Below, piece by piece: positions 24,891 to 34,560 of a stretch of 52,431 nt of DNA. The stretch comes from Calothrix sp. MO_192.B10 (GTDB lineage: Bacteria; Cyanobacteriota; Cyanobacteriia; Cyanobacteriales; Nostocaceae). Where the stretch lies: the NCBI GenBank assembly GCA_030065055.1, contig JASJDS010000057.1, positions 1 to 52,431 on the forward strand. The letters are read 5' to 3'. A program made the position numbers and the translations under genes. Each line of letters starts with the position of its first letter. Positions within the stretch are counted from its first letter, which is position 1. The notes beneath the pieces are model-generated. The model did no database searches, had not been told where the DNA came from, and saw only the letters and a list, made by a program, of their open reading frames with translations.

Positions 24891-25772
24891 ATGAACTTAA
24901 CGCCAGACAGCAAAGTTTTAATCCAGGGATTTAGTGAATTTATTGGTGCTACCCATATTGCACAAATGCAAGCTTACGGTACAAATGTGGTAGCTGGGGT
25001 GAATCCCGGCTCAGGTGGAGAACAACTATATGGTCTACCCATATTTGACCTCATAGAAGAAGTGGTAGATCAATTTGGACGCATCGATACCACAATTATT
25101 TGTATACATCCTTACCAAGTTTTAGATGCAGCCTTAGAAGCGATCGCTGCTGATATTCGGCAAATAATTATTATTTCTGCTGGGGTGCCACCTTTGGATA
25201 TGGTGAGACTATTAAGGGCTGCTGAAGCTACAGATACCTTGGTGATTGGACCTAATAGTCCAGGAATCATCGTTCCTGGCAAGATTCTTTTGGGAACTCA
25301 ACCGAGTGACTTTTATACTCCTGGTTCCGTAGGTATTGTGAGTCGTAGTAGTACCCTAACCTATGAAATTGCTTGGGAATTAACCCAAGCAGGGTTAGGA
25401 CAATCTATTAGTGTCAGCATTGGTAGTGATGCCATCGTTGGGTCATCTTTCATCCAATGGCTGCAAATTCTGGATGAGGATGACAGTACTAAAGCCATCG
25501 TTTTAGTCGGACAGCCAGGTGGCGATCGCGAAGAAGCCGCAGCCCGTTATATTACGGAGGCAATTGATAAGCCAGTGGTTGCTTATATTGCTGGCAGGCA
25601 CGTACCACCAGGGAAGCATTGGCGACAAACAGGGACTTTAGCCGCAGTCATTGGACTCGATCCAGATTTTGGTTCGGTACAAAGTAAACTTACTGCTTTA
25701 TATGAATTTGATATTCCGGTAGCAGAACGCCCTTCCCAAATTCCTGAATTGGTGAAGAAATCCCTTGGCTGA
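24891..25772 (+). CDS. SucD-like protein (succinyl-CoA ligase alpha-subunit homologue) lacking the phosphohistidine
   Basis: The protein has 293 residues from ATG 24891 (MNLTPDSKVLIQGFSEFIGA). The CoA-binding Rossmann region (VVAGVNPGSGGEQLYGLPIF) and ligase domain (LVIGPNSPGIIVPGK, SRSSTLTYEIAWELTQAGLG) clearly place it in SucD. In the catalytic segment, E. coli has a GEIGG Glu and the phosphorylated His246 in GHAGA. Here the matching stretches read GQPGG and RQTGT, so both Glu and His appear to be Gln; Q246 falls at the expected place. The family normally cycles a phosphate through that His. A non-catalytic or altered (CoA-binding, regulatory) role is therefore possible, unless the cyanobacterial family uses another mechanism. 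A GTG at 24882 is an alternative start. Confidence 0.82.
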   Translation: MNLTPDSKVLIQGFSEFIGATHIAQMQAYGTNVVAGVNPGSGGEQLYGLPIFDLIEEVVDQFGRIDTTIICIHPYQVLDAALEAIAADIRQIIIISAGVPPLDMVRLLRAAEATDTLVIGPNSPGIIVPGKILLGTQPSDFYTPGSVGIVSRSSTLTYEIAWELTQAGLGQSISVSIGSDAIVGSSFIQWLQILDEDDSTKAIVLVGQPGGDREEAAARYITEAIDKPVVAYIAGRHVPPGKHWRQTGTLAAVIGLDPDFGSVQSKLTALYEFDIPVAERPSQIPELVKKSLG

Positions 25773-26118
25773 AAATAGGGGTTGGGTGTTTGAACAAATA
25801 GTGTTTCAAACACAAAACTCAACTCATTTTTTTGGGAAAGTCTATCCCGGATTTCTCACCACATTTCTCAAAGCTTTATAAAAAAAATCTAGGTTTATGA
25901 TGATTGCAGCATGATGGTTGCAGCTTTTTTTTAGATTAAGGTTGAAAAGTTTCCAACCTTAATTTTGTGATCTAATTTTTTTCCCCTCGTTACCAGGCTC
26001 AGCCTGGTAACTAGAATATAGAGCCTCTGGCTCTTGCCCTTGAATGGTGCAAGTTATCAGATAAAAAGTACTTGACACATCTCCATGAAAGGGGCATAAT
26101 AATTCAAGTGCCGATTGA
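25773..26118. other. Spacer before tRNA-Asp
   Basis: It contains an AGGTTGAAAAG / CTTTTC-type pair and GTTACCAGGCTCAGCCTGGTAAC (25989-26011), a near-perfect palindrome of the CTCGTTACAAGGT repeat class, followed by GAGCCTCTGGCTC (26022-26034). No gene. The palindrome may also terminate transcription from sucD, but lacks a T-run. Confidence 0.5.
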
Positions 26119-26192
26119 GGGACCGTAGTTCAATTGGTTAGAGCACCGCCCTGTCACGGCGGAAGTTGCGGGTTCGAGCCCCGTCGGTCCCG
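26119..26192 (+). tRNA. tRNA-Asp (GTC)
   Basis: A 74-nt cloverleaf. GGGACCG pairs with CGGTCCC, discriminator G26192. The anticodon stem CCGCC/GGCGG holds loop CTGTCAC (anticodon GTC). T-arm GCGGGTTCGAGCCCCGT. No encoded CCA. gltX begins 97 bp downstream. Confidence 0.95.
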
Positions 26193-26214
26193 TTAGCCAG
26201 CTATATACTAGTAA

Positions 26215-26256
26215 AGCTTGGGTTTTGTATTTGCAATTGCGTTCAAAACCCAAGCT
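26215..26256 (+). promoter_or_regulatory. 13-bp perfect hairpin in the tRNA-Asp/gltX spacer
   Basis: AGCTTGGGTTTTG (26215-26227) is perfectly complementary to CAAAACCCAAGCT (26244-26256) across a 16-nt loop. It ends 33 nt before the gltX GTG start. It is not followed by a T-run, so it could be a weak terminator for tRNA-Asp, an RNA-processing signal or a leader structure for gltX. Confidence 0.6.
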
Positions 26257-26289
26257 AAATTATTCAAGCTTTGTGAGAGAGAATCTGCT

Positions 26290-27735
26290 GTGACTGTCAG
26301 AGTCCGTATTGCACCCAGTCCCACTGGAAATTTACATATTGGTACAGCAAGGACAGCTGTATTTAACTGGTTATTTGCTCGCCATCATGGTGGTAAATTT
26401 ATCTTACGCGTTGAAGATACAGACCAAGAGCGATCGCGTCCTGAATATACGGAAAATATTTTGTCAGGATTGCGCTGGCTGGGCTTAAATTGGGATGAGG
26501 GTCCATTTTTTCAGACCGAACGCCTACATCTTTACAAGGATGCCGTACAAAAGCTATTAGACCAAGGTTTGGCATATCGCTGTTATACCACCGCTGAGGA
26601 ATTAGATGCCCTGCGGGAATCACAAAAGGCTAGAGGTGAAGCTCCCCGGTATGATAACCGCCATCGTGATTTAACTCCAGAGCAGGAAGCCACTTTCCAA
26701 GCAGAGGGGCGTAGTTTTGTCATTCGCTTCAAAATAGACGACCATCGAGAAATTGTCTGGAATGACTTAGTTAGGGGCAATATGGTTTGGCGCGGTAGCG
26801 ATTTGGGTGGTGATATGGTAATTGCCCGGGCTGCATCAACAGGTATTGGTCAACCCCTGTACAACTTTGCTGTGGTACTTGATGACGTGGATATGCAAAT
26901 TACCCATGTCATCCGGGGAGAGGATCACATTGCTAATACCGCCAAGCAGATTTTGTTATACGAAGCGTTAGAAGCCGATGTACCGGAGTTTGCCCACACA
27001 CCCTTAATTTTGAACCAAGAAGGGCGCAAACTGTCTAAACGGGATGGGGTGACTTCCATCAGTGACTTTCAAAAAATGGGCTTTACAGCTCCAGCCTTAG
27101 CTAATTACATGACCTTGTTGGGTTGGTCTCCCCCAGATTCTACCCAAGAAATATTTACCTTAGAAGAGGCTGCCCAGCAATTTAGTTTTGAGCGAGTGAA
27201 TAAGGCTGGTGCTAAGTTCGATTGGGCAAAACTGGATTGGTTAAATAGTCAGTACATTCACCATCTTCCAGTAGATAAAGTTACAGATTTACTCATACCG
27301 TTCTGGTCAGAAGCCGGGTATAAATTTGTTGGCGGTAGAGAGCGCCCTTGGTTAGAGAAACTGGTAACTTTAATTGCTCCGAGTTTGACTCGTTTGACAG
27401 ATGCTGTGGCTATGAGTCAACTATTTTTCACCGATGGGGTGGAATTTAGTGATGAAGCTACAACCCAGCTACAAAAGGATGGGGTAGGGGCTGCTCTGCA
27501 AGGGGTGTTGACAGGTTTAGAAAGCCAAACCCAGCTTGAGGTAGCTGATGCTCAAGGAATCATTAAACAGGTGGTAAAAGAACAAGGGGTGAAGAAAGGG
27601 TTAATCATGCGATCGCTCAGAGCGGCTTTAACTGGCGAAATGCATGGACCCGATCTGATGCAATCCTGGCTACTACTCCATGAAATCGGTTTAGATAGAC
27701 CCCGTTTAGCAAAAGCGATCGACCTAGGTAGCTAA
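26290..27735 (+). CDS. gltX: Glutamyl-tRNA synthetase
   Basis: The protein has 481 residues from GTG 26290 ([20 protein letters not shown]). The class I HIGH motif is HIGT, and the KMSKS motif is KLSKRDG. Between them are VEDTDQERS and [13 protein letters not shown], typical of GluRS. The all-helical anticodon-binding domain follows. It charges tRNA-Glu (and, in cyanobacteria, usually tRNA-Gln for later amidation), and Glu-tRNA also feeds tetrapyrrole synthesis. The open frame extends 24 codons upstream through the hairpin at 26215-26256, but the GTG start gives the family-typical N-terminus. It lies downstream of tRNA-Asp with a hairpin in the leader. Confidence 0.95.
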   Translation: MTVRVRIAPSPTGNLHIGTARTAVFNWLFARHHGGKFILRVEDTDQERSRPEYTENILSGLRWLGLNWDEGPFFQTERLHLYKDAVQKLLDQGLAYRCYTTAEELDALRESQKARGEAPRYDNRHRDLTPEQEATFQAEGRSFVIRFKIDDHREIVWNDLVRGNMVWRGSDLGGDMVIARAASTGIGQPLYNFAVVLDDVDMQITHVIRGEDHIANTAKQILLYEALEADVPEFAHTPLILNQEGRKLSKRDGVTSISDFQKMGFTAPALANYMTLLGWSPPDSTQEIFTLEEAAQQFSFERVNKAGAKFDWAKLDWLNSQYIHHLPVDKVTDLLIPFWSEAGYKFVGGRERPWLEKLVTLIAPSLTRLTDAVAMSQLFFTDGVEFSDEATTQLQKDGVGAALQGVLTGLESQTQLEVADAQGIIKQVVKEQGVKKGLIMRSLRAALTGEMHGPDLMQSWLLLHEIGLDRPRLAKAIDLGS

Positions 27736-28318
27736 TAATTTACCCAGTTTGGGGAGCATAACTGGAGAAAATCCATCTTTAGTGAATATACATCTACTGC
27801 TTGGGGGCATGATTGAGCGTGCCCCTGAATATTTTAGCCTTGGTATGACCGAAGGTCTTCGACCTTCAAGCTAGTCCCCCAGGGGAAAATCCCACAACCT
27901 GCGTATCTGAAAATACGGGGGTGACTAACTCCTCAAGGGCGCACGCAATGCGCCCCTACTCCTGAACTCCGAACTCCGAACTCCCTCTTTTCAAGCTAGT
28001 CCCCCAGGGGAAAATCCCACAACCTGCGTATCTGAAAATGCGGGGGTGACTAACTCCTCAAGGGCGCACGCAATGCGCCCCTACTGCGGCTCCTACACCT
28101 AAGCTGTCAACCATCAACTAACAACTAACAACTAACAACCACCAACCATCAACTAACAACTAACAACTAACAACCATTTTCAAACAAGAAGCAAGAAAGC
28201 ATATTTCCTTCTGACTTCGCTTTGACATTTGTTATTTTGGTAGTTAATTACCGCTATTTTAGGAACAACGAGTGTAAAATTTATGTCATCAAAGCACTGA
28301 TAAAAGTATGTAACAAAA
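27736..28318. repeat. Spacer with 96-bp direct repeat and AACTAAC heptamers
   Basis: Two copies, 27865-27960 and 27990-28085 (period 125 bp), differ at only one position by eye. Each ends in the hairpin GGGCGCACGCAATGCGCCC, which recurs at about 41808-41826. After them, AACTAAC/AACAACT heptamers run from about 28104 to 28176. A GGTCTTCGACCTTC hairpin lies at 27854-27867. No gene; the promoter for the following gene lies in 28200-28318. Confidence 0.8.
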
Positions 28319-28810
28319 ATGCCAAATAAAGTGATATATCAAAGGATTAAACTATCTTTCCTAGTCTGTGCAATAGCGATCGCATTCCCACTGAATGCAG
28401 TCAGGGCAGAAGAAATACTGCCCATGTTTGGAGATATGAAAATTGATCGTAAATTTTCTCCAGATCCGATGATGATGCGTGGTATGAGTGGCGGTTCTAG
28501 ACCGGCAATCAGTATTGCTGGGAGAAAAAAGACCCCCACGGGAGCCTGTACTGGATTTTTTGACGAAAAACCAGACCATACCTTGCATTTGAGCGATAAA
28601 TTTAGCTATCTCAAGCTCAAAGTATCTAGTTCTGACGATGCGACCATGATTGTTAAAGGTCCCGATGGTGTCTGGTGTAATGATGATTCTCAAGGTCAAA
28701 ATCCGGAGATTGTTGGAGAATGGCTACCTGGGAAATATCAGTTGTGGATTGGTTCTTTTGATAAAAACAAATATTTCCCCTATATCATAAAAATTACAGA
28801 AGTGAAATAA
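28319..28810 (+). CDS. Secreted cyanobacterial protein of unknown function
   Basis: The protein has 163 residues with a clear signal peptide (LSFLVCAIAIAFPLNAVRAE, cleavage after VRA about residue 30). The mature part has a Met/Gly-rich lead (DPMMMRGMSGGSR) and a beta-rich domain: TGACTGFFDEKPDHTLHLSD, YLKLKVSSSDDATMIVKGPD, then VWCNDDSQGQNPEIVGEWLP and YQLWIGSFDK. Two cysteines (GAC, VWC) could form a disulfide. I recognise the PDHT...GPDGxWCNDD...WxPGxYxxWIGS pattern as widespread in cyanobacterial exported proteins, resembling carbohydrate- or pre-peptidase-C-like beta domains, but function is unknown. The gene is monocistronic. Confidence 0.75.
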   Translation: MPNKVIYQRIKLSFLVCAIAIAFPLNAVRAEEILPMFGDMKIDRKFSPDPMMMRGMSGGSRPAISIAGRKKTPTGACTGFFDEKPDHTLHLSDKFSYLKLKVSSSDDATMIVKGPDGVWCNDDSQGQNPEIVGEWLPGKYQLWIGSFDKNKYFPYIIKITEVK

Positions 28811-29314
28811 GGGAATTCCACAAATCAACAATTCGTAATCTTTGTTGCAGAGGAACTGCGCTGACCGCATTTTTTTGTAAATCCCCGAAAACCTGGGTGC
28901 TCTTCATTATAACTGCCAGATACAAACGGTAAATTTATCCTCTTGTTTGACTCTCTGTTACAATATATGAGAATTAAGTTAAATTTAATTAAGATTCTTG
29001 TTGACGTTATAGCTTTGCTGTAATGAGGCAATCTGTCCCATCAATGATCCTATAGAACTTATAGGACAGGCAATTAAACAAAATGGATTAATAAACATCC
29101 GTTGTACAGTTATTAAGTAACAGGGAGTAACCAGCTATCAGCTACAACTTGAGATACAGAAATAGAATAAGAGAGTAATCTCAGATTTTGACTTGGCACT
29201 CCTGCTTGTCCGGCAGTTTCTGTGTTTATTTAGGTAAAACTCAAGGCAGAGATAGTTGGTGTATCTAGTTGCGATAGCTGATTTATTTTTATCGGCATTT
29301 AGAGGCAAATTAAG
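28811..29314. other. Upstream region of ftsH
   Basis: 504 bp without a convincing gene. It contains GATCCTATAGAACTTATAGGAC (29046-29067), an inverted repeat TCCTATA...TATAGGA that could be an operator or hairpin about 250 bp before the ftsH start. The ftsH promoter and 5' leader should lie within 29070-29314. A small minus-strand frame (28825-29031) has no family-like features. Confidence 0.4.
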
Positions 29315-31201
29315 ATGAAATTTTCTTGGAGAGTTCTAGTACTCTGGACATTGCCTGCTTTATTAGTTGGCTTTTTCTTTTGGCAAGGGGCATTTAGTAA
29401 TGGTATTGGTGACATGGGTCAGAATACGGCGAACAGCCGCATGACCTATGGTCGCTTTTTGGAGTACTTGGATGCAAATCGCGTTACCACCGTGGATTTT
29501 TATGAAGGTGGTAGAACTGCAATCGTAGAAGCCGTGGATCCAGAGCTTGACAACCGCACCCAAAAAGTCAGGGTAGAACTGCCTCCTAACGCCCCAGAGT
29601 TAATTGATAAGCTCAAGGAAAAAGGAGTTAATTTTGATGCTCACCCCGTGAGAAATGATGGTGCTATCTGGGGATTATTAGGTAATCTCATATTTCCTGT
29701 TTTGTTGATTGCCGGATTATTCTTTTTGTTCCGTCGTTCTAGCAATCTTCCCGGCGGTCCTGGACAAGCCATGAACTTTGGTAAATCCAAGGCTCGCTTC
29801 CAAATGGAGGCAAAAACTGGTGTCATGTTTGATGATGTGGCAGGGATTGAAGAAGCCAAGGAAGAATTGCAAGAGGTTGTTACCTTCCTCAAGCAACCAG
29901 AGAAGTTCACTGCTGTAGGAGCAAGAATTCCCAAAGGCGTGCTGTTAGTAGGACCTCCCGGTACTGGTAAAACTTTACTAGCAAAAGCGATCGCAGGGGA
30001 AGCAGCAGTACCATTTTTCAGCATTTCTGGTTCGGAATTTGTGGAAATGTTTGTCGGTGTGGGTGCTTCTCGGGTACGAGATTTGTTTAAGAAGGCAAAA
30101 GAGAATGCCCCTTGTATCATCTTTATCGATGAAATTGATGCCGTTGGTAGACAACGGGGTGCTGGTATCGGTGGTGGTAATGATGAACGGGAACAAACCC
30201 TGAACCAGCTACTAACGGAGATGGATGGTTTTGAAGGTAATACAGGTATCATTATTATTGCTGCCACCAACCGTCCCGATGTCTTGGATGCTGCTCTGTT
30301 GCGTCCCGGCAGATTTGACAGACAAGTAATGGTGGATGCACCAGATATTAAAGGGCGTTTGGAAGTTTTACAGGTTCACGCTCGGAATAAGAAACTAGAT
30401 CCTAGCGTATCCTTAGAAACCATTGCCCGTCGTACCCCTGGTTTTACCGGTGCAGATTTAGCCAACCTGCTCAACGAAGCTGCCATTCTCACCGCCAGAA
30501 GACGCAAAGAAGGCATCACCCTCACCGAAATTGATGATGCGGTGGATCGGGTAGTGGCTGGTATGGAAGGCACACCACTGGTGGACAATAAGAGCAAGCG
30601 TTTGATTGCTTACCACGAAATTGGTCACGCATTAGTAGGAACCCTGCTGAAAGACCATGACCCAGTACAAAAAGTAACTTTGGTACCCCGGGGACAAGCA
30701 CAGGGTCTGACCTGGTTTACCCCCAACGAAGAGCAAGGTTTAACTACTCGCGGTCAACTGAAAGCTAGAATTACTGGTGCTTTGGGCGGACGTGCCGCAG
30801 AGGAGGTGATTTTTGGCGATGCCGAAGTCACCACTGGTGCTGGTAATGACCTGCAACAAGTAACTGGTATGGCGCGACAAATGGTTACAAGGTTCGGAAT
30901 GTCCGAATTGGGTCCCTTGTCCTTGGAAAGTCAAAGTGGAGAAGTATTTTTGGGTCGTGACTGGATGTCCCGTTCCGATTATTCAGAAGCGATCGCTTCC
31001 CGAATTGACAGTCAAGTGCGTACTATTGTGGAAGAATGCTATGACAATGCCAAGCGGATGATGCGGGAAAATCGCAGTGTCATGGATCGGTTGGTTGATT
31101 TACTGGTGGAGAAAGAAACCATTGATGGTGAAGAGTTCCGTCAAATTGTCGCTGAGTATACCCCCGTACCAGATAAGCCTCAGTACACTCCTATTCTGTA
31201 A
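29315..31201 (+). CDS. ftsH: FtsH ATP-dependent zinc metalloprotease (thylakoid FtsH2/FtsH3-like)
   Basis: The protein has 628 residues. Two N-terminal membrane helices (about 7-25 and 119-139) flank a lumenal/periplasmic domain. The AAA+ module has Walker A GPPGTGKT (213-220), Walker B IIFIDEID and the second region of homology [19 protein letters not shown]. The M41 protease site is HEIGH (His434). Cyanobacterial FtsH hexamers degrade membrane proteins, notably damaged D1 of photosystem II. The N-terminal sequence [20 protein letters not shown] and the overall match suggest the FtsH2 type (slr0228-like), though FtsH1-4 cannot be separated safely by eye. Monocistronic with a strong downstream hairpin. 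Confidence 0.93.
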   Translation: MKFSWRVLVLWTLPALLVGFFFWQGAFSNGIGDMGQNTANSRMTYGRFLEYLDANRVTTVDFYEGGRTAIVEAVDPELDNRTQKVRVELPPNAPELIDKLKEKGVNFDAHPVRNDGAIWGLLGNLIFPVLLIAGLFFLFRRSSNLPGGPGQAMNFGKSKARFQMEAKTGVMFDDVAGIEEAKEELQEVVTFLKQPEKFTAVGARIPKGVLLVGPPGTGKTLLAKAIAGEAAVPFFSISGSEFVEMFVGVGASRVRDLFKKAKENAPCIIFIDEIDAVGRQRGAGIGGGNDEREQTLNQLLTEMDGFEGNTGIIIIAATNRPDVLDAALLRPGRFDRQVMVDAPDIKGRLEVLQVHARNKKLDPSVSLETIARRTPGFTGADLANLLNEAAILTARRRKEGITLTEIDDAVDRVVAGMEGTPLVDNKSKRLIAYHEIGHALVGTLLKDHDPVQKVTLVPRGQAQGLTWFTPNEEQGLTTRGQLKARITGALGGRAAEEVIFGDAEVTTGAGNDLQQVTGMARQMVTRFGMSELGPLSLESQSGEVFLGRDWMSRSDYSEAIASRIDSQVRTIVEECYDNAKRMMRENRSVMDRLVDLLVEKETIDGEEFRQIVAEYTPVPDKPQYTPIL

Positions 31202-31256
31202 TCAGGAGCATCGTTGAACCAAACGTCAATGAGACAAGTATAGGCTGGAATGGACA

Positions 31257-31290
31257 AATAGGGATGGTAATTACCATCTCTATTTTTGTT
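31257..31290 (+). terminator. Rho-independent-like terminator of ftsH
   Basis: AATAGGGATGGTA followed by a reverse-complementary TACCATCTCTATT (one G-T) forms a stem of about 13 bp with almost no loop, followed by TTTTTG. It lies 56 bp after the ftsH stop. Confidence 0.7.
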
Positions 31291-31312
31291 ACTATTGTTC
31301 CACCAAATTAGT

Positions 31313-31776
31313 TATGAGGGGTAGAGTCAGAAACCGCAGAGGCGCAGAGAGCGCAGAGTCAGAGGAGGAGAGGAGAAGTCGCTTAAGTTGGTTTACCCCG
31401 CAAAATTAATGTGGTCGAGTATTAGTGGTATACCACATTAATTCTGAGGGGTAGAGTCAGAAACCGCAAAGACGCGAAGTACGCAAAGGAAGAAGGAGAG
31501 AAGAAAAAACCGCAGAGGCGCAGAGAACGCAGAGGGAGAGAAGGAGAGGATAAATTTGGAACCTGGTTTACCCCGCAAAATTAATTTGGTGAAGTATTAG
31601 TGGTCTACCACATTAATTCTGCGGGGTATTGCATCAGTCCTATTTATAGGACTTTTGCTATTAGCCAGGGACTCTAAGTCCCTGGCGGATTGGATATCCA
31701 CCCGGCAAAATTAATGTGGTCGAGTATTAGTTATGAGGGGTCACAGATCCCCGACTTCTTGAAGAAGTCGGGGATC
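31313..31776. repeat. Composite repeat region between ftsH and thrS
   Basis: The unit AGGGGTAGAGTCAGAAACCGC begins near 31318 and 31447. ACCCCGCAAAATTAATGTGG faces ACCACATTAATTCTG...GGGGTA in two palindromic copies (about 31395-31450 and 31565-31628), with a third half at about 31701-31736. CCGCAGAGGCGCAGAG sits at 31332-31358 and 31508-31535; this last motif also occurs inside the CHAT protease gene (44345-44372). The region closes with the perfect palindrome GATCCCCGACTTCTT/AAGAAGTCGGGGATC (31746-31776). No gene. Confidence 0.8.
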
Positions 31777-31800
31777 GCTCGCACCCGCGACTGCCTTCTG

Positions 31801-33645
31801 CTAGAAATTCTCAAACTTACTGATTGCCTCTTTCATCTGAGCCAGCACCTCGGCTACAGCCATTGTTCCCAACTCCCCAGAGGCACGGGTACGCACACTC
31901 AAGGTATTAGTTTCCACTTCTTTGGCTCCCACAACCGCCATTACGGGTATCTTTTGTTTCTCCGCATTACGAATCAATTTACCCAATCTCTCACCACTGC
32001 AATCAACTTCTACACGAATACCCAACTCTCTCATTTTCGTCGCCACTTCCTGGGCAAAATCGAGCTGCTGTTCGGTGACTGGTAGCAACCTTGCTTGTAC
32101 TGGTGCTAACCACAAGGGGAAATCCCCTGCATATTCCTCAATCAAAATACCAATCAGCCGTTCTAAGGAGCCAAAAGGCGCGCGGTGTATCATGACTGGA
32201 CGTTGGCGAGTACCATCTTCAGCCACGTATTCCAAATCAAAACGCTCAGGTAAGTTGTAATCTACCTGCACCGTACCCAATTGCCATTCCCGTTCTAGGG
32301 CATCCTGGAAGATAAAATCAAGTTTGGGTCCATAAAAGGCTGCTTCCCCAATACCTTCAAAGTATTCCATTCCCAGATGTTCCACGGCACGACGAATGGC
32401 ACCTTCGGCTTTTTCCCAAGCATCATCGCCACCAATATACTTATCACTACCCGGCTCCCGAAAACTCAGTCTGGCTTTAAAATTCTTCAGTTGCAGACTC
32501 TTGAATACCGATAAAATCAAATCCACAACATTGAGAAACTCTTCATCCAATTGTTCTGGAGTTACAAACAAGTGGGAATCATCTACGGTGAAACCTCTTA
32601 CCCTGGTTAAACCTCCCAATTCCCCGGATTGTTCGTAGCGGTATACTGTGCCAAATTCTGCCAGACGTATAGGTAATTCCCGATAGGAACGCAATTCATT
32701 TTTATATATCTGGATGTGGAAGGGACAGTTCATGGGCTTGAGAACAAAGCCTTGTTCCTCCATCGCTGCGGCTTCATCCTCCGCCATCAAGGGGAACATA
32801 TCTTCTTTATACTTCTGCCAATGTCCAGAGGTTTTAAATAAATCCACCCTGGCGATGTGGGGAGTCACCACGGGTGAATAACCCCGTTTTAGCTGCTCCT
32901 GCTTGAGAAAATCTTCCAGCAGAGTCCGCAATAAAGTACCTTTGGGTGTCCATAATGGCAACCCTGGTCCGACAATATCAGTAAAGAGAAATAATCCTAA
33001 TTCCTTACCTAGTTTACGATGATCGCGTCTGAGCGCTTCTTCTTTACGACGCTTATATTCAGCTAATTGTTCGGGATTTTCCCAAGCAGTACCATATATA
33101 CGTTGTAATTGTGCCTTATTTTCATCCCCACGCCAGTAAGCACCCGCCACACTTTCTAAAGCGATCGCTTTGGGGTTTAATTCACTGGTATTCTCTAAAT
33201 GGGGACCGGCACATAAATCCCACCATTCATCCCCTAAATGATAAATGGTAATGGGTTCTTGTTTAATATCTGCCAGTATTTCTAATTTATAAGGTTCGTT
33301 AATTTCCCGAATCCGGCGTTCCGCCTCTTCCCGACTGACTTCTTCCCGCACTACGGGTAGTTTCCGATTAATAATCTTGATCATCTGTTTCTGGATGGCT
33401 TTGAGATCCTTTTCGGTAAATGGTTCGGGATTCTCAAAATCGTAGTAGAAGCCTTGTTCAATCCAGGGACCAATTGTAACTTGCGCCTTGGGAAACAGCT
33501 TCTGTACTGCCATTGCCATCACATGGGAAGTAGTGTGGCGAATCTTTTTTAAATGTTCCGACTCGCTGGTACGAGGTAAATAAATTTTTTCCGGCTGTTC
33601 CGGCTGATTGGAAGATGAATTTGGCGACATCGGCTGTTGAACCAT
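31801..33645 (-). CDS. thrS: Threonyl-tRNA synthetase
   Basis: The protein has 614 residues. The editing domain comes first (HTTSHVMAMAVQKLFPKAQV and DLCAGPHLENTSEL, metal-site His and Cys). The class II catalytic core follows (motif 2 around FGTVYRYEQSGELGGLTRVR, zinc ligand Cys in KPMNCPFH, motif 3 MIHRAPFGSLERLIGILIEE), then the anticodon-binding domain (ARLLPVTEQQLDFAQEVATK). The N-terminal TGS domain found in E. coli ThrS is absent, in line with the shorter cyanobacterial enzymes I know. It charges tRNA-Thr and proofreads serine. Start MVQQPMSPNSSSNQP; an internal ATG six codons later is possible. No T-box-like leader was seen. Confidence 0.94.
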   Translation of the reverse strand: MVQQPMSPNSSSNQPEQPEKIYLPRTSESEHLKKIRHTTSHVMAMAVQKLFPKAQVTIGPWIEQGFYYDFENPEPFTEKDLKAIQKQMIKIINRKLPVVREEVSREEAERRIREINEPYKLEILADIKQEPITIYHLGDEWWDLCAGPHLENTSELNPKAIALESVAGAYWRGDENKAQLQRIYGTAWENPEQLAEYKRRKEEALRRDHRKLGKELGLFLFTDIVGPGLPLWTPKGTLLRTLLEDFLKQEQLKRGYSPVVTPHIARVDLFKTSGHWQKYKEDMFPLMAEDEAAAMEEQGFVLKPMNCPFHIQIYKNELRSYRELPIRLAEFGTVYRYEQSGELGGLTRVRGFTVDDSHLFVTPEQLDEEFLNVVDLILSVFKSLQLKNFKARLSFREPGSDKYIGGDDAWEKAEGAIRRAVEHLGMEYFEGIGEAAFYGPKLDFIFQDALEREWQLGTVQVDYNLPERFDLEYVAEDGTRQRPVMIHRAPFGSLERLIGILIEEYAGDFPLWLAPVQARLLPVTEQQLDFAQEVATKMRELGIRVEVDCSGERLGKLIRNAEKQKIPVMAVVGAKEVETNTLSVRTRASGELGTMAVAEVLAQMKEAISKFENF

Positions 33646-34221
33646 TAGGGAAGTGAGTGCTGTTTACTTATATAACTGCATCTATATTATTATTTCCATC
33701 CCCAATCGGGAGAAATCCAGAACCTCTATGGCTCGATGAAATTTAGATTAGTCCATCGATAAATTCAGGGGCAAGGGTTACGGGGAAAAATTTTTTCCAC
33801 CTCCACTTGAGAGAATTTGGGCATTTGATCTAGGCGAAAACCTTCACTGTTGCCTGTTGCCTGTTGCCTGTTCCCTCTCCCAAAGGGAGTTGATACCGAT
33901 TACTGTTTAGTCAGAACCTTAGCTTTCCAGAGCAGAAACCGAAATTCCCTATTTTGGCTTTAGTCACTCAAAAATCGTAGACCTCGAAGGTCTTAGTCTG
34001 CACGCTCCGACTTTGTACAGATTTAACTCGGCTTGCCTAGTTCTGCATAGGTTTTTCGGAGCGGTATATACAAATGGGAATATAACTATTTATAATAATA
34101 TTTTGTGACTTCAACTACAGACTCATTTAAAATTTTAGTATACTGAATCAAAAAAATAAAATGTAAATAATTGTAAACAGCGTTAATATTATTAAGAAAC
34201 TTAGAACTATGCTTGTGATTT
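33646..34221. other. 576-bp spacer
   Basis: It holds TTGCCTG heptamers (about 33847-33871) and an inverted pair around GACCTCGAAGGTC (33981-33993). A long imperfect palindrome arm (CTTTCCAGAGCAGAAACCG near 33930, CGGAGCGG near 34057) is also present. Divergent promoters for thrS (minus) and DUF2605 (plus) should lie at its two ends. No gene seen. Confidence 0.4.
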
Positions 34222-34560
34222 ATGGGAGACTCAAACTTGGCGGGGTCTGAATTGTTGAAGGATATTTTGCAACCACTGCTAGAGGATTTTCAATATTGGT
34301 TTGCGCGATCGCACAAACTGTTAGAAACGGAGCAAATTTCATTTTTGAGCGATCAAGAGAAATTTGCTTTGCTTGCTAGGGTGAAGCAAGCCCAATATGA
34401 GGTAAATACAGCCAAAATGCTGTTTTCTGCCATAGAAGGACAAGTGGGAATTGACATGGAAACGATTATGCCTTGGCATCAATTATTAATGGAGTGCCGT
34501 CAGGTAGCAATGCGTTTTCGCACTGAGAATACAGACTGGCAAGCACCAGAAACAATGTGA
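34222..34560 (+). CDS. DUF2605 family protein
   Basis: The protein has 112 residues, all helical in appearance: ELLKDILQPLLEDFQYWFAR, LLETEQISFLSDQEKFALLA, QAQYEVNTAKMLFSAIEGQV and DMETIMPWHQLLMECRQVAM. I recognise this as DUF2605, a cyanobacterial family of unknown function. No signal peptide or membrane segment. The next gene is a DUF2973 protein 181 bp on; I recall these two being neighbours in other cyanobacteria, so a shared role is plausible. Confidence 0.78.
   Translation: MGDSNLAGSELLKDILQPLLEDFQYWFARSHKLLETEQISFLSDQEKFALLARVKQAQYEVNTAKMLFSAIEGQVGIDMETIMPWHQLLMECRQVAMRFRTENTDWQAPETM

Noticed and set aside
29641-30270. 209-codon minus-strand frame opposite ftsH
   Set aside because: Shadow of the AAA+ coding region with Ser/Pro/Thr-rich antisense composition.
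31650-31800. T-box or tRNA-like leader for thrS
   Set aside because: thrS is on the minus strand, so its leader is at 33646 and above, and no T-box elements are seen there; the palindrome at 31746 belongs to a dispersed family at the 3' end.
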